A stretch of DNA of 64,000 nucleotides, taken from the NCBI GenBank assembly GCA_964036665.1, contig OZ038528.1, positions 11,104,501-11,168,500 of the forward strand, written 5' to 3'. Positions within the stretch are counted from its first letter, which is position 1; the number at the start of each line of letters is the position of its first letter. Positions 63,101-64,000 of this stretch are shown here, piece by piece. The notes beneath the pieces were generated by a model. That model saw only the letters and a list, made by a program, of their open reading frames with translations. It was not told the origin of the DNA and made no database searches. The position numbers and the translations under genes are program-made. The stretch is from Gordius sp. MW1 (Eukaryota > Nematomorpha > Gordioida > Gordea > Gordiidae).

Positions 63101-64000
63101 CCTCAAAATTTTTCACATATTTTTCTTTAACCCGTATTCATCCGATGAAAGTTGTCGTTTTCAGACGTGGTTTCCTTGATAAAAAGTAAAAATTTATCAG
63201 AATCAGAAAACTATTACTTTGAAATCATGATCGCATAGTGCATTTTTGAAAAATTAAGCACTCACGTTGCGATACAACAAACCAATCGCAACAATAAAAC
63301 GTTGTCTTTTGTCAAAATGATAGTTCTCGCAGCTTAAAACCTCTTTTCGGAAGTCAATCGAGGAAATAGGATTCTCAAATTGGCTTACTTTTATATATTT
63401 TTTTATGCTCTTTCACATAGAATCGAAAAAAATAAATATTTTTACCTTAAAATTTTGAACCGTATTCATCCGATGAAAGTTGTCGTTTTCAGACGTGGTT
63501 TCCATGATAAAAAGTAAAAATTTATCAGAATCAGAAAACTATTACTTTGAAATCATGATCGCATAGTGCATTTTTGAAAAATTAAGCACTCACGTTGCGA
63601 TACAACAAACTAATCGCAACAACAAAACGTTGTCTTTTGTCAAAATGATAGTTCTCGCAGCTTAAAACCTCTTTTCGGAAGTCAATCGAGGATAATAGGA
63701 TTCTCAAATTGGCCTACTTTTATATATTTTTTCATGCTCTTTCACATAGAATCAAAAAAAAAATATTTTTACCTCAAAATTTTACGCATATTTTTCTTTG
63801 AACCGTATTCATCCGATGAAAGTTGTCGTTTTCAGACATGGTTTCCTTGATAAAAAGTAAAAATTTATCAGAATCAGAAAACTATTACTTTGAAATCATG
63901 ATCGCATAGTGCATTTTTGAAAAATTAAGCACTCACGTTGCGATACAACAAACTAATCGCAACAATAAAACGTTGTTTTTTGTCAAAATGATAGTTCTCA
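60196..64000 (+). repeat. Array region 8: M178-M188 and partial M189
   Basis: Monomer starts: 60196, 60541, 60885, 61228, 61573, 61918, 62261, 62604, 62933, 63274, 63602, 63945 (partial). M178-M179 and M182-M183 resemble each other at 1,377 bp spacing, sharing GTCATAATG and A runs that continue into TTTT without the usual TAT, so a loose 4-mer is likely. The array continues past the window end. No gene is present. Confidence 0.88.
62477..63622 (+). repeat. Copy of the 47851-48996 block
   Basis: Downstream member of the 14,626-bp-spaced pair. Limits are GAAG against GATG on the left (62476/47850) and AACAAAACG against AATAAAACG on the right (63623/48997). Confidence 0.85.

Larger units (their letters stand above)
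1..64000 (+). repeat. Satellite DNA array, ~340-bp monomer, 188 full copies
   Basis: The same ~340-bp unit recurs head to tail from the first base to the last. Taking ACAACAAACTA as monomer start, I located 188 complete units and one partial unit from 63945; every unit is in the same orientation. Lengths fall into classes: 344-345 bp (full), 340-343 bp (small losses), 329 bp (16-bp loss) and 330 bp (10-bp plus 5-bp loss). Base composition counted on one unit is about 70% A+T. No unique sequence, gene, inserted element or inversion interrupts it, and both array ends lie outside the window. Such arrays usually form centromeric or other constitutive heterochromatin; that placement is inferred, not shown. 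The strand is arbitrary. Confidence 0.98.

Noticed and set aside
1..64000. CRISPR array
   Set aside because: Direct repeats are present, but the unit is about 340 bp with no short repeat and unique-spacer alternation.
1..64000. Transposon-derived tandem (terminal inverted repeats, LTRs, Helitron ends)
   Set aside because: I found no terminal inverted repeats at a unit boundary, no target-site duplications, no polymerase or transposase remnants and no LTR structure.
1..64000. Alpha-satellite or other named satellite, rDNA spacer, telomere repeat
   Set aside because: The monomer length and sequence do not match alpha satellite (171 bp), there is no rRNA gene, and there is no short telomere motif. 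I could not match it to any named family from memory.

Overview
The window is one uninterrupted tandem array of satellite DNA. I read 188 complete head-to-tail monomers plus a partial one at the right edge. They average about 340 bp (63,944 bp / 188), are all in the same orientation, and the array runs off both ends. I see no protein-coding gene, RNA gene, transposon, inversion or unique sequence. The short open frames are products of the repeat. A hand count on one monomer gives about 30% G+C.

Organism: a megasatellite of this size, with nested higher-order structure, points to a eukaryotic nuclear genome, most likely pericentromeric or centromeric heterochromatin, or a repeat-rich sex chromosome or subtelomere. 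CpG is not depleted (about 12 per monomer against about 8 expected), which argues against a heavily CpG-methylated vertebrate or plant genome and fits an invertebrate. I do not recognise the family and make no species call.

Layout, in monomer numbers M1-M188 (phase set at ACAACAAACTA): 0-8 kb (M1-M24) is the most mixed part and holds a 673-bp dimer. 8.2-10.9 kb (M25-M32) has a tandem 1,028-bp trimer. 10.9-18.4 kb (M33-M54) is built from a 2,041-bp six-monomer unit and a four-monomer contraction of it. 18.4-28.9 kb (M55-M85) has a tandem 2,031-bp 6-mer that overlaps a tandem 3,744-bp 11-mer. 28.9-36.1 kb (M86-M106) has a 2,046-bp block repeated at 3,388 bp and a tandem 1,030-bp trimer. 36.1-46.4 kb holds two nearly identical tandem copies of a 5,095/5,096-bp 15-mer. 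46.3-60.2 kb contains successive 9-, 8- and 6-monomer units (3,061, 2,729 and 2,045 bp) whose shrinkage is marked by hybrid monomers. 60.2-64 kb is a looser 4-mer-like stretch ending in a block copied from 47.9-49.0 kb.

Each monomer has a fixed architecture: a conserved 8-bp inverted repeat with an 11-nt loop across the chosen monomer boundary, an A/T-tract segment where most length change occurs, and a segment with three further short dyads. About one third of monomers carry a GATG-to-GAAG change that breaks one dyad and creates a motif resembling, but not matching, the CENP-B box. Marker variants sit in separate stretches of the array, as expected from local unequal exchange. All identities come from reading by eye, not from alignment software.
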